Below are positions 41,864 through 50,985 of a stretch of 64,000 nt of DNA, piece by piece. The position numbers and the translations under genes were made by a program. The number at the start of each line of letters is the position of its first letter. Positions within the stretch are counted from its first letter, which is position 1. The DNA comes from Bacillus_AB infantis_C (GTDB lineage Bacteria > Bacillota > Bacilli > Bacillales > Cytobacillaceae), in the NCBI RefSeq assembly GCF_050107595.1, contig NZ_JBNILH010000003.1, positions 310,001 to 374,000 on the forward strand, written 5' to 3'. The notes under the pieces are model-generated. The model was not told the origin of the DNA, searched no databases, and saw nothing but the letters and a program-made list of their open reading frames with translations.

Positions 41864-43546
41864 TTATATTTTAAATTGACCTGTAATCTTATTTAATTGT
41901 TCAGACTGCTGAGCCAGATATTCTGCACTTAGTAATATTTGCTCCATCAAACTTGATGTCTGTTCCGTGGAAGCAGTAGTTTCTTCAATACCCGCAGCTG
42001 CTTCTTCTGACACACTGGCGATACTTGTGATCGCCATGTTCATGTGATTGCCTTTATCCGATAGTGCTTCCAGGTCGTTGGAGATGACAGCTACTCCATT
42101 CGCCATATTATCGATCAGAGCAGAGATTGTCTTAAATGTTTCCGATGTTTCTTTAATTTGCTGTGTTCCGCTTTGTACAGCCTCAAAGCCAGTCGTCAAA
42201 GTGCTGCTTACATTAACCGCCTCATGCTGCACTTCATAAATGATGGAAGTGATATCTGATACACTATGCTTCACATCTTCTGCCAGGTTTCTAACCTCGG
42301 CAGCCACAACAGCAAAGCCCTTGCCGGATTCACCGGCCCTCGCCGCTTCAATAGCAGCATTCAAGGCGAGCAGGTTCGTTTGTTCAGCAATTCCTGTAAT
42401 GACATTTATCAGGTTAGTAATATTGTTAACTTTCTCATTTAACCCTTTTACCCGATTAACAGACTGTTCGACAACTTCTTCAATCTCCATCATCTTTTGT
42501 TCAGACTGAACCATTAATTGATTGCCTTTTTCAGTTGATGTTCTTACTTTTTCAGTTATGCCCCTTACTTCATTCCCAGCCTGATTCGTTTCTGCCATTC
42601 GCTGAATAAACCCGGATACTGATTCAGCAAGGGCAGCTGAGTCCTGTGCCTGATCCTGTGCGCCGGATGCCAGCTCCTCCATCGTCTGCGCAATTTGGAA
42701 ACTTCCTTCTTTGACTTCGTTAGAGGAAGTCGCAAGCGACTTGCTCTGATCTGTTACAATTTCACTTGATTGTACCAGGCTTTGCATAATGCTTCTTAAT
42801 TGGCTGCTCATGCTGTTCGCAGCCTCCATGAGCTGAGCGATTTCGTCCTTTGACTTTGTTTCCAGGTCAGCAGATTGCAAGTCTCCGGAAGCAATTTGCT
42901 GCATCCGTCTCACCACAGCGTTTATTGGCCTGGTAATGGATTGAGCACTCCAGATGGATAATACAATGGCCGTTATCGTGACGATAGCTGAAATGATAAG
43001 GAGAGAAATATTCACTGTACCCAGCGTTTGCAGAACAGAATCTCCATTTTTCACAATCAGTCCTTCTCTATGAGTGGACAGTTTTTCAAATCCAGCCATA
43101 ATCTCTCTTCCAAGAGGCTGTGCCCTCTCTTTCATTATTTGGCTGGCTTTATCTGTATTCCCATTCTCTATTTCAGGAAAAACTTCATCAGTAACTATTG
43201 TTCTCCATTCCACACTTTTATTGATTAAAGTTTTCGCCTCTTCTGAAGCCCCTCTATTGATGATTTCCTCTTGCAGGGACTTACTTTTCTCCGTATAAGT
43301 CATGAATGATTCTTTAAAGGTTTTATCTTCCGGATAGAGTAAGTAGCCGCGGGCCAGTGCGATCCGCTGGGAAATATTAAATGCCAGTTTTTCATCGGCA
43401 ATTAACAATGGCATTTCATCCTTCACAATATTCTGAACACTTTCGTTAGAATTAAGTATGGATAAGTAAGTAGTACCGCTTAATACCAGTATCATTGCCA
43501 CAATGATCAGGTTAATCAACAGCAGCTTATGCTTGATGCTTTTCAT
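41864..43546 (-). CDS. Methyl-accepting chemotaxis protein
   Basis: A 560-residue transducer. Residues about 10-32 and 180-200 are membrane helices framing a four-helix-bundle (4HB_MCP) sensor; a HAMP domain (about 195-255) follows and the signalling hairpin is near residues 380-430 (GIAEQTNLLALNAAIEAA, then GKGFAVVAAEVRNLA). Ends with QLNKITGQFKI. It would link an unknown small ligand to CheA activity. Start ATG 43546 with GAGGTGAAG. Confidence 0.93.
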   Translation of the reverse strand: MKSIKHKLLLINLIIVAMILVLSGTTYLSILNSNESVQNIVKDEMPLLIADEKLAFNISQRIALARGYLLYPEDKTFKESFMTYTEKSKSLQEEIINRGASEEAKTLINKSVEWRTIVTDEVFPEIENGNTDKASQIMKERAQPLGREIMAGFEKLSTHREGLIVKNGDSVLQTLGTVNISLLIISAIVTITAIVLSIWSAQSITRPINAVVRRMQQIASGDLQSADLETKSKDEIAQLMEAANSMSSQLRSIMQSLVQSSEIVTDQSKSLATSSNEVKEGSFQIAQTMEELASGAQDQAQDSAALAESVSGFIQRMAETNQAGNEVRGITEKVRTSTEKGNQLMVQSEQKMMEIEEVVEQSVNRVKGLNEKVNNITNLINVITGIAEQTNLLALNAAIEAARAGESGKGFAVVAAEVRNLAEDVKHSVSDITSIIYEVQHEAVNVSSTLTTGFEAVQSGTQQIKETSETFKTISALIDNMANGVAVISNDLEALSDKGNHMNMAITSIASVSEEAAAGIEETTASTEQTSSLMEQILLSAEYLAQQSEQLNKITGQFKI

Positions 43547-43730
43547 TCACTTCACCTCAGGGTCTATGTTATGACAGTCTTCAAGACATATATCGTACGA
43601 ATCTTGTATATACTTCATATGTAAATAATTCCAGAATCGGACTCAGCAAGAGAGCTAGATACTCTGTGTGAATCATAAAAAAGCTCTTCCTGATGAAGCC
43701 CTTTTCAAAGTTACTCCCCTCTGAAAGAAA

Positions 43731-43754
43731 AAAAAACTGCCGGATGGCAGCAGG
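43731..43754. repeat. Family B repeat
   Basis: AAAAAACTGCC then GGCAGCAGG around CGGAT. Confidence 0.65.
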
Positions 43755-43800
43755 ATGATAAAGAGGCCGCTAATACCCTGGATTAACTGGCCTGCTATTC

Positions 43801-44571
43801 TTATTGAGATATTGTTTCACTATTTACTCCGAGATAGCATAAGGCATCCTTAACATCGGCAAAAGTGATTATGTTATTAAGGTCAATACCAATTGTAACT
43901 GCCTCTGCAGCCAATTGGGGCCTAACACCAGTCAGAATACATGTTACCCCGAGTAATGTTAGTACATTGTTGATATTAAAAAGGGAGTCAATCACTAAAT
44001 GATCAATTCTATAGATGCCAGAACAATCTATGATCAAATGGCTGATCCCTTGCTTCTGAACATTGACCGGTACTAGCTCCAGAAGTTGTTTTGCCCTGTC
44101 AGGGTTCACTGCGCCCAGCAGCGGCAGGACGGCAATTCCATCTAATAGCGGGACAGCCTGGGACGCCAGTTCATTTATGTACATATTCATTTCACGCTGG
44201 GCTATTTTCTGCTGTTTTCTCTCCGTGATGTCTCTTACATAGGTTTGAATGGCTTTTGTTTCCCCTATCTTAATCGGGTGGCAATATAACTCAACATCAA
44301 CCGGGGTTCCATCCATCCTATATATTGTTTCCTCAATAACCTCCGCCGGTTTACTATAAGCGCCGGATATTCTTTGGGTTATGGCGGGTTTAGAAGTTTC
44401 TTTGAAAATATCCAAAAGACTGGCCCCAATGACCTCATCCCTTGAAGCTCTAAAGAAGTCCTCTGCTGCCTTATTAATATAAATGATTTTAAGCTGTGAA
44501 TGGACAATCAGCGGATCTAGAGCATATTCAATCACTTCTTTGTAATCAATGCCTTCAATATTCTCACTCAT
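43801..44571 (-). CDS. PAS-STAS domain protein (RsbR/YtvA-like)
   Basis: A 256-residue protein: an N-terminal PAS domain (about 10-125: SQLKIIYINKAAEDFF, ETIYRMDGTPVDVEL) followed by a STAS domain (about 140-250: AVLPLLGAVNPDRAKQL, LIIDCSGI, LTGVRPQLAAEAV). Such proteins are stressosome-type or anti-anti-sigma regulators that respond to a small signal; no cysteine for a photoreactive LOV adduct is present in the usual GXNCRFLQ context. ATG 44571 is used, eight bases after GGAG. Monocistronic. Confidence 0.85.
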   Translation of the reverse strand: MSENIEGIDYKEVIEYALDPLIVHSQLKIIYINKAAEDFFRASRDEVIGASLLDIFKETSKPAITQRISGAYSKPAEVIEETIYRMDGTPVDVELYCHPIKIGETKAIQTYVRDITERKQQKIAQREMNMYINELASQAVPLLDGIAVLPLLGAVNPDRAKQLLELVPVNVQKQGISHLIIDCSGIYRIDHLVIDSLFNINNVLTLLGVTCILTGVRPQLAAEAVTIGIDLNNIITFADVKDALCYLGVNSETISQ

Positions 44572-44763
44572 TATTTTCACTCCTTAATCTAAAGGGTAAT
44601 CCTATATTTTGTTTTATACAAGAGGAGTACCTCTGTTCACCTCAGGCTCTAACAGCAAATGGAGGAAAAGTGCGCTCTTTAACCCGCTTTCCTCAACTCA
44701 CATAAGCATTGACAGGAAATTCGGCCAATACCTATTGTTTTGTCCAAGAATTCTTGCCTCTTG

Positions 44764-45510
44764 TTATGGCCACGTCTTGTCCTCAATATTTGCTGTTTCA
44801 TTTAGCCACTGGTTAAGATTTTTCTCGCTCATTTCAGATATGAGTTTTACTGTTCCGCCTAGTAACCTGCTGTCTGATTCAATTTCAGTCTGATAAAGTC
44901 CATACATATTTTCATTCTCAAGTGAATCAGCAGTATAATAAATGGATTCTCCTGTAATATTCCATTTGACACCATATATATCATTAAAAATGAGTGAGCC
45001 CGCAGGAGCCTGAAGCTCCTCATCCATATCAAAGTGGTAAATATTTATTCGGGCTGAATCATTATATCCACCGATAAAGGCGATTATATTTTGGTCAGGC
45101 GCCCAGGCAATACCACAGGATGAATGGTAGCCATTGTAGTCATACTTATAACCGATCGTTTCGGACAAATTGACCTTTTCACCTGTTTCTAAGTCAACGA
45201 CAAAAATTTTGACGCCGTTACCGACGACAGCATCATAAGCTAAATACCGAGTATCATATGAAAAATGAAAACTCTGAATGCCGCTGTGATGTTCAGGTAA
45301 AGAAATCTCGAACTTTTTCTTTTTGCTGTCTATAATTAATTGATCATCTGCTACGGACAGCTGGTAGTCCCCTTTTTGAACACGATTTTTATTTTCTTGA
45401 AGCTCACCAACATCTGGATTTGAATAATATTGTATTTCCTTTTGATAGCATCCGTTTAATAGAATGGCCATGATCGCCATCAATATAGATAGCCCGGCTG
45501 TATTCTTCAC
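44764..45510 (-). CDS. Lipoprotein with possible beta-propeller
   Basis: A 248-residue lipoprotein. GTG 45510 follows GGAGGGG; the signal peptide ends with lipobox LLNGC. The mature protein has repeated WD/TolB-like blade patterns (SFHFSYDTRYLAYDA, CGIAWAPDQNIIAFIGG, GVKWNITGESIYYTAD). It would sit on the outside of the cytoplasmic membrane. Function unknown. Longer in-frame codons to 45573 are not preceded by a ribosome binding site. Confidence 0.75.
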   Translation of the reverse strand: MKNTAGLSILMAIMAILLNGCYQKEIQYYSNPDVGELQENKNRVQKGDYQLSVADDQLIIDSKKKKFEISLPEHHSGIQSFHFSYDTRYLAYDAVVGNGVKIFVVDLETGEKVNLSETIGYKYDYNGYHSSCGIAWAPDQNIIAFIGGYNDSARINIYHFDMDEELQAPAGSLIFNDIYGVKWNITGESIYYTADSLENENMYGLYQTEIESDSRLLGGTVKLISEMSEKNLNQWLNETANIEDKTWP

Positions 45511-45603
45511 CGGTTCCCCTCCTTTCCTATTCTCTATACGGAGCAACAGAACACTATCGTTCCATGGTAACATCTATTCTTACTTATTTGGGCGGTCATA
45601 AAG

Positions 45604-45627
45604 AAAAAGCCGCCGGATCGGCAGCTG
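45604..45627. repeat. Family B repeat
   Basis: AAAAAGCCGCC then GGCAGCTG around GGATC. Confidence 0.7.
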
Positions 45628-45797
45628 AATATAGTGTCAGACTGGCTGGAAGCCAAGAAGCCGCTGTGTAAATAGTTTGCAGATGAGCTCCAGTCAACCT
45701 TTGAGGGCGCAATTGGCAGACTAACAGGAGGAGTTGGTAGATTATTGGGCCAAATAGCCAAATTACTAGACACCCCGAAAAACCCTCCCCCCTTTTC

Positions 45798-46547
45798 TTA
45801 CCCCAATTGCCGTCTAAAGACCTTACCAGCAATCAAATAAGCAATGAACATAACGCCAAGGCACCAGGCAAGTGCGGTCCAAATCCCGCTTCCGGCAGCT
45901 CCACCATATAAGAGAGCACGGACCGAATTAACAATCGAAGTCACTGGCTGGTTCTCAGCAAAAATGCGAACCGCTTTGGGCATGGTTTCGGTAGGGACAA
46001 AAGCCGAACTGATAAAAGGCAGAAAAATTAACGGATATGAGTAGGCTGTGGCCCCTTCCATGGATCCCGCCGTCAACCCCGGAATGACCGCCAGCCATGT
46101 CAGGGCCAATGCAAACAGCAGGAGTATCCCGGCTGCCGCGAACCAATCAAGGATATCAGCATGCGGGCGGAAGCCCATTAAGAATGCAGTAAGGATAACC
46201 ACTGCAACAGCGAGTGCATTTGACACCAGCGAAGTCAGCACATGTGCCCACAATATAGATGATCGCTTGATGGGCAGCGTAACGAAACGGGCCATCAGCC
46301 CGCTCTTCACATCATTAAAGAGACGTAAGGATGTATAAGCGACGCCCGATGCAATCGTGATAAGCAAAATACCTGGCAGTAAATAATTCACGTAGTTTTC
46401 CGTGCCCGTTTCTATAGCCCCGCCAAAAACGTAAACAAACAGCAGCATCATCATGATCGGCGTAATGGCCACCGTGACAATTGTGTCCGGGCTGCGCATA
46501 ATATTCCGCATTAAACGTCCCAGCAGGACCGCTGTGTTACTTTTCAT
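45798..46547 (-). CDS. ABC-2 type transporter permease (DrrB-like)
   Basis: A 249-residue membrane protein with six helices, starting at ATG 46547 eight bases after AAGGAGG and overlapping the ATPase gene by 11 bases. Features: PDTIVTVAITPIMMMLLFVYVFGGAI and the loop VNYLLPGILLITIASGVAYTS, as in daunorubicin-resistance DrrB permeases. Likely drug or antibiotic efflux with the ATPase at 46537; specificity unknown. Confidence 0.87.
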   Translation of the reverse strand: MKSNTAVLLGRLMRNIMRSPDTIVTVAITPIMMMLLFVYVFGGAIETGTENYVNYLLPGILLITIASGVAYTSLRLFNDVKSGLMARFVTLPIKRSSILWAHVLTSLVSNALAVAVVILTAFLMGFRPHADILDWFAAAGILLLFALALTWLAVIPGLTAGSMEGATAYSYPLIFLPFISSAFVPTETMPKAVRIFAENQPVTSIVNSVRALLYGGAAGSGIWTALAWCLGVMFIAYLIAGKVFRRQLG

Positions 46548-47310
46548 TTCCATCTCCTCCTTTTTTGCTGATGATCGCCAGGAATATTTCTTCCAATGCA
46601 GGCTGCTTTTCAATGTACTCCACTTTTGCAGGCGGAAACATCGCCTTAAGTTCAGCAAGGGTTCCAGTGGTAATGATTTTTCCATCATGCAGAATGGCGA
46701 TGCGGTCGGCCAGCAGCTCGGCTTCCTCCAGATACTGGGTCGTCAGCAGAATCGTTGTGCCGCTCCCGGCAAGCTCCTTGACGGTATTCCACACTTCTAT
46801 CCGTGCTTCGGGATCAAGTCCTGTGGTCGGTTCATCGAGAAAAATAACTTCAGGATTTCCAATCAGGCTCATAGCGAGGTCAAGCCGGCGCTTCATCCCG
46901 CCGGAATATTTATCTGCACGGATGCTTGCCGCATCAGTCAGGCTGAATCTGGAAAGCAGATGGCCGGCGACGTTTGCTGGATCGGATATTCCCCTTAGCC
47001 TAGCAATCATCATTAAGTTTTCCCGCCCGGTCAGCATGCCGTCTATGGCTGCGAACTGCCCGGTAAGGCTGATGCTCTTTCGGACTAGATCTGCCTGATG
47101 TCTAACGTCAAAGCCGCAAATATGCGCTCCGCCGGCATCTGCTTTCATCAGCGTTGAGAGGATGTTTACAGTGGTTGTCTTGCCTGCCCCATTGGAGCCT
47201 AATAAAGCGAAGATTTCCCCGCGCTGCACCTCAAAATCCACCCCCTTTAAAACTTCCTTGTCTTTAAAGGATTTTGTTAACCCTTTAACAGAAATCGCTG
47301 AATGGTTCAT
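46537..47310 (-). CDS. ABC transporter ATP-binding protein (DrrA-like)
   Basis: A 257-residue ATPase: Walker A GSNGAGKTT (near residue 38), signature YSGGMKRRLDLA, Walker B VIFLDEPTTGLD, and LTTQYLEEAELLADRIAI, which is typical of DrrA. Start ATG 47310 with AAGGGAGG. The promoter region (47311-47466) carries a palindrome matching the one before the padR gene, so this operon is probably PadR-repressed. Confidence 0.92.
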   Translation of the reverse strand: MNHSAISVKGLTKSFKDKEVLKGVDFEVQRGEIFALLGSNGAGKTTTVNILSTLMKADAGGAHICGFDVRHQADLVRKSISLTGQFAAIDGMLTGRENLMMIARLRGISDPANVAGHLLSRFSLTDAASIRADKYSGGMKRRLDLAMSLIGNPEVIFLDEPTTGLDPEARIEVWNTVKELAGSGTTILLTTQYLEEAELLADRIAILHDGKIITTGTLAELKAMFPPAKVEYIEKQPALEEIFLAIISKKGGDGNEK

Positions 47311-47364
47311 ATAGATTCCTCCCTTTTAAATTGGCAAAAGCCACTACTTAGTTATACCGGTAAT

Positions 47365-47399
47365 CAGTATTACTTATTACCAGACTAAAAATAATACTG
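47365..47399. promoter_or_regulatory. Candidate PadR operator before DrrAB-type operon
   Basis: CAGTATTA (47365-47372) and TAATACTG (47392-47399) form an inverted repeat with a 19-base centre. ACCGGTAATCAGTATTACTT matches the site before padR almost base for base. Confidence 0.6.
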
Positions 47400-47450
47400 A
47401 ATAGCAGGCATCCATTCACACCTGACTATTCAGTAGGTATTTTTTTCAAT
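47394..47450 (-). terminator. Terminator after DUF1048 gene
   Basis: ACTGAATAG with CAGG and CCTG with CTATTCAGT form a long interrupted stem; the minus-strand side ends in a T-rich stretch. It overlaps the right arm of the operator. Confidence 0.55.
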
Positions 47451-47466
47451 CGTTATATTTCCGCCT

Positions 47467-47808
47467 TTATCCTCGCCCAATGGTATCATTCAGCTTCTTG
47501 CGGTATTTATCATTCCAGGTTTTCTCATCCTTCACCAGCTCATCACAGAAAGCAGCCACGTCCTCACCAGTCAGGTCAGTGACTTTCTTGCCTTCGGCTG
47601 CCCCTTCCTCAAAAAGGTCGAGAATTCCGATGAAGATGCGTTTGGTGTCTTTCCAATCAGTGGGACCGCCTCCTGCAGTCCACATATATTTCTGGATCGC
47701 TTTATACGCGGCAGTGTACTCGCTTGGAAGTGCCTTCGCACGCGCCTCCATCGCTTTCCATTCCCGCTTGTCTTCCAGGCTGCCGATGATTTTTTCAAAA
47801 ATACTCAT
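47467..47808 (-). CDS. DUF1048 family protein
   Basis: A 113-residue helical protein of the DUF1048 family (SIFEKIIGSLEDKREWK, EYTAAYKAIQKYMW, LDLFEEGAAEGKKVTDLTG). These often follow PadR genes and may act as accessory regulators. The gene overlaps padR by four bases (ATGA) and is preceded by AAAGGAGAATGC, so it is co-translated. Confidence 0.82.
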   Translation of the reverse strand: MSIFEKIIGSLEDKREWKAMEARAKALPSEYTAAYKAIQKYMWTAGGGPTDWKDTKRIFIGILDLFEEGAAEGKKVTDLTGEDVAAFCDELVKDEKTWNDKYRKKLNDTIGRG

Positions 47809-48149
47809 TTTGCATTCTCCTTTTTGATTGGTTTATTTTTAAGTTCATCAATTTTTTCCGAGACAAAGGCCCATTTGTCCCAAAAAGTCTTGAGTTTCTC
47901 CTGGCCAGCTGCGTTTAGTGTATAGAACTTTCTCGGCGGTCCAACAGTGGAAGGCTTTTTCTCAATATCCACCAGATTGTTTTTCTCCAGCCGCATGGTA
48001 ATGGTGTAAACAGTCCCTTCAACCACCTCAGTAAAGCCGAGCTGCCGGAGCTGCTGCGTGATTTCATAGCCGTAAGTTTCACCGCGGCTGATGATTTCAA
48101 GCACACAGCCCTCAAGCACTCCTTTAAGCATTTCCGTGATATTTTCCAA
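47805..48149 (-). CDS. PadR-family transcriptional regulator
   Basis: A 114-residue PadR regulator beginning at TTG 48149, nine bases after CGGAGG, giving the usual MENITEMLKGVLEGCVLEII. Winged-helix features: SRGETYGYEITQQL, VEGTVYTITMRLEKN and KKPSTVGPPRKFYTL. Likely repressor of its own operon and of the downstream DrrAB-type exporter. Confidence 0.88.
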   Translation of the reverse strand: MENITEMLKGVLEGCVLEIISRGETYGYEITQQLRQLGFTEVVEGTVYTITMRLEKNNLVDIEKKPSTVGPPRKFYTLNAAGQEKLKTFWDKWAFVSEKIDELKNKPIKKENAK

Positions 48150-48198
48150 TTCTTTTTTCCTCCGTCTAATCTCACATAAATATTCAGTACTCTGTAGC

Positions 48199-48242
48199 AC
48201 CGGTATTCAGTATTACTTATTACTAGCCATATAGTAATACTG
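48199..48242. promoter_or_regulatory. Candidate PadR operator before padR
   Basis: CAGTATTAC (48208-48216) and GTAATACTG (48234-48242) form a nine-base inverted repeat with a 17-base centre. ACCGGTATTCAGTATTACTT parallels 47356-47375. Confidence 0.6.
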
Positions 48243-48300
48243 ATTAGCATTGTCTGTCAAGTACATTCAAGCTGTTTGCTGCCCATTTTTGCAAAAAGAA

Positions 48301-48322
48301 AAAAAGCCGCCTGGCTGGCAGC
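48301..48322. repeat. Family B repeat
   Basis: AAAAAGCCGCC then GGCAGCTAT with TGGCT between. Confidence 0.7.
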
Positions 48323-48404
48323 TATCGAGAATAGTGGACTCTATTCATTTAAGGAAGCGAATCTTTACTGCAGGAATCAGTTAGAAAACACTCTCCACTG
48401 CCCT

Positions 48405-48713
48405 TCAGAAACAACTTACCAGCAGGACGTCCGTCTCCCTGACAAGCGGCACCCAGCGGTCTTCATTGATGCTCGGCAATGCTGTGAGCTCCAATACACC
48501 GACAGAACTCCAGCCTAGACTGACCATAGGATTTCCCGGACTTCCGCTGATGAACTCCCAGGCTTTGACACCGGGCCCGACCCATGGGTTTCCGTACATC
48601 GCGGTTGGGATGCACAGGGAATTGGAATCGGCGATGGGCTGCCCCAGCAAATCAACCAGCGCACGGTGTATGCTTTTATTACTAACACCTGAAGATGTTA
48701 GCAGAAATTTCAT
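48405..48713 (-). pseudogene. Truncated peptidase E-like (S51/glutaminase-fold) gene
   Basis: ATG 48713, behind AAGGAGCG, begins an N-terminal half of a peptidase E-like protein: MKFLLTSSGVSNKSIHRAL, SNSLCIPTAMYG and SVGVLELTALPSINEDRWV are typical. After RETDVLLV the family-expected NGG and active serine region are missing; the frame ends 3 codons later, and no catalytic half is found downstream. A deletion or insertion has removed it. Confidence 0.7.
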
Positions 48714-48761
48714 AACGTCGCTCCTTGCCGCCTATTTTAAGGGAACCTGTCCCCCCATTAA

Positions 48762-49187
48762 TTATTCCTTAGCCGCAGCAGACACCTGCCACATCACACC
48801 GAATTTATCACTCACCTGTCCATATAATGGGCTCCAGAAAGTCTCTTGGAGCGGCATGTCCACTTGCCCGCCATCCTGAAGCTTAGCGAATATTCCCTTC
48901 GTCTGTTCTAAATCATCTACGATAAGAGCAATCGTCACCTGGGATCCAATTTGGTAAGGCTGGCCAGGAAATGTGTCAGAAAGCATTAAATCCATATTCC
49001 CAACCTTCAGGTGAGCGTTCAGTACAAGGTCCTTTACTTCAGGCGGGGAAGGGAATTCCGGGTTGTCAGGCATGTCGCCAAACTTTTGGACGGAAACCAC
49101 CTCTGCATTTAGAGCTTTTTTGTAGAAACTCACTGCCTCTTGTCCATTCCCATTCATTACTAAGTACGGATACATCGATTTAATCAT
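48762..49187 (-). CDS. VOC-family protein (PhnB/glyoxalase-like)
   Basis: A 141-residue member of the vicinal-oxygen-chelate superfamily, PhnB-like: MYPYLVMNGNGQEAVSFYKKALNAEVV, GNMDLMLSDTFPGQPY, and FWSPLYGQVSDKFGVMWQVS are the 3-demethylubiquinone-methyltransferase-like markers. ATG 49187 is used, six bases after GAGGTG. Likely a metal-dependent enzyme or resistance protein; unknown substrate. Confidence 0.85.
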   Translation of the reverse strand: MIKSMYPYLVMNGNGQEAVSFYKKALNAEVVSVQKFGDMPDNPEFPSPPEVKDLVLNAHLKVGNMDLMLSDTFPGQPYQIGSQVTIALIVDDLEQTKGIFAKLQDGGQVDMPLQETFWSPLYGQVSDKFGVMWQVSAAAKE

Positions 49188-49330
49188 CAAGGACACCTCT
49201 TTACCTGTTATTGAACATTCTTATATTTCAATAGGCTCTTGAAAATACCTGCTTGAGAACCTGTTAATTTTCTAAAAGGCTGCCTGTCAGGTCACTGTCC
49301 TTATTACCCGGCAGTAACATAATTACCGGT

Positions 49331-50176
49331 CTACATCCATTTGCCTTTATAATCCTCAATATATGTACGAATGTTTGTCGGCTTCATACCTGTGATCTCT
49401 TCATATTCATATGTAATCCCTTTGGCCATCCCCAATTTGGTGGGGAAGTGGATACCGATAACAACATTGACGAACGCTTCATCCACCCCTTTTTCCAGCA
49501 TAAATTCTTTAAATTCTTTTACGGAAGGATTGGTGTACTGAACCGGAAAGCCCAGCACTTCGGTCATAATATCAGCGACTTGATAAAAGTCTAAAGCCTC
49601 ATCTCCCGTGATGACATACTTCTTATTTTCATGCCTTTCCGGTTCTTGAAAAGCGTGTAAAGCTGCTTCAGCAAGGTCCCTTGTATCTACAAAGCTGGTT
49701 TTCCCCTTCCCGGCAGGCACAAAAATCTGCTGTCTCTCTTTCAATTCGTCCAAGAGAAAGTCATTTAGATTTTGCATAAAATAACCGGCACGGATAAAAG
49801 TATAAGGGACCCCCAGCTTTTTGAGCAGTTTTTCATTTTTAAAATGATGGATAAACGGCAGGAATTGAACATCTTTAACAGATATATAGACGATATGGCT
49901 GATATTCTTTTCCTTTGCCTGCTGCAGGAATTCTTCAAACTCGATCTTATCTCCGGGCGGGTAAATCAAAAAAATTTTATCAACCCGATGCAAGGCATTC
50001 CCAAAAGTCCCCGGATCTGCAAAGTCGAGCGCAGTAAACTCATAAGCCACTCCAAACTCGCGTTTAGCTCTTTCCACGTTTCTTACAGCGCATTTGAAGG
50101 GGATCGCTTTTTCTTTTAACTTTCTTGCCACCTCAAACCCGACTTTGCCATTAAATCCTGTTACGAGAATACTCAT
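49331..50176 (-). CDS. NmrA-like NAD(P)-binding oxidoreductase
   Basis: A 281-residue Rossmann protein: ILVTGFNGKVGFEVARKL binds the dinucleotide, VYISVKDVQF follows, and the C-terminal half ends FPTKLGMAKGITYEYEEITG as in NmrA/QOR2-like proteins. Could act as a redox-sensing or quinone reductase protein. Start ATG 50176 with GGAGAAA. Confidence 0.85.
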   Translation of the reverse strand: MSILVTGFNGKVGFEVARKLKEKAIPFKCAVRNVERAKREFGVAYEFTALDFADPGTFGNALHRVDKIFLIYPPGDKIEFEEFLQQAKEKNISHIVYISVKDVQFLPFIHHFKNEKLLKKLGVPYTFIRAGYFMQNLNDFLLDELKERQQIFVPAGKGKTSFVDTRDLAEAALHAFQEPERHENKKYVITGDEALDFYQVADIMTEVLGFPVQYTNPSVKEFKEFMLEKGVDEAFVNVVIGIHFPTKLGMAKGITYEYEEITGMKPTNIRTYIEDYKGKWM

Positions 50177-50194
50177 CTTATTATTTCTCCACCT

Positions 50195-50587
50195 TTAATA
50201 ATTCTCCCAAGACAAATGCTGCAAATCCGACACTCCGCTCACTTCTTTCCTAAACCACTCCATATTACCTGCAAACTTCGACGAACAAGGGAATTCAATT
50301 CGCGCTGCGCGATTTCCCTGGATACACCTGATTGCCCCTCTGTAACCGGGCGGCTCCTTTGGATTTTTCTTGTATGTCCCAACATAGGGGGCCAGTTCAT
50401 AATGATAGCCGATGGCAAGTGAATCAAAATACTTCTTGGATACAATCTCCTTCATTTGCCTGTATGTAAACTCATCCAGCCCCCATCGGATTACACTGTC
50501 ACCATCAGGAAGCTCTACTTTCAATTTAAGGTATCTTCCAATCTGGTCCTTTGACACATCAAGAATCTGAAAGTTATTTAAGTTCAT
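50195..50587 (-). CDS. Hypothetical protein (130 aa)
   Basis: A soluble protein starting MNLNNFQILDVSKDQIGRY. No signal peptide or membrane helix. The sequence (SVIRWGLDEFTYRQMKEIVS; YVGTYKKNPKEPPGYRGAIR) suggests a compact beta/alpha fold. ATG 50587 has AAGGAGG about 13 bases upstream. I do not recognise its family. Confidence 0.6.
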   Translation of the reverse strand: MNLNNFQILDVSKDQIGRYLKLKVELPDGDSVIRWGLDEFTYRQMKEIVSKKYFDSLAIGYHYELAPYVGTYKKNPKEPPGYRGAIRCIQGNRAARIEFPCSSKFAGNMEWFRKEVSGVSDLQHLSWENY

Positions 50588-50788
50588 AAGCAGGGCCGTA
50601 CCTCCTTCTATATGTTTGAAAAGGATGACTGGCAGTATGTACTGGGCATTGACAGGCGATCGAGGATAAAGTGACTCCGGAAAAGCTGGTGAATATTGCG
50701 GATTAAGCAGGATTTAAACCGGAATAAAGTTGAAATAGAAAGTGCTGCTATAGCGGGCTCCTGCTTAGTTATTTTTAGCAGAGTCCCT

Positions 50789-50968
50789 TTAGTTCACGTT
50801 CGCTTTTTTTGCTGTTTTATACAAAAGGAAGCCAGTGGCAATTGTTAGGACTATTAAGATCATATGACTAAGAATGGGATTAAGTCCGTAACTATATTGA
50901 AAATCATTTAATATTCCCGAGTATACACCTGCCATTATGGCTATTATAAAGATTCTCGCTATTCCCAT
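50789..50968 (-). CDS. Small membrane protein (59 aa)
   Basis: ATG 50968 follows AAGGGGTG. Two hydrophobic helices (IARIFIIAIMAGVYSGI and HMILIVLTIATGFLLY) are separated by NDFQYSYGLNP, and the tail is basic (KTAKKANVN). A clean 60-codon frame; function unknown. Confidence 0.65.
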   Translation of the reverse strand: MGIARIFIIAIMAGVYSGILNDFQYSYGLNPILSHMILIVLTIATGFLLYKTAKKANVN

Positions 50969-50985
50969 TAAGACACCCCTTTCTA

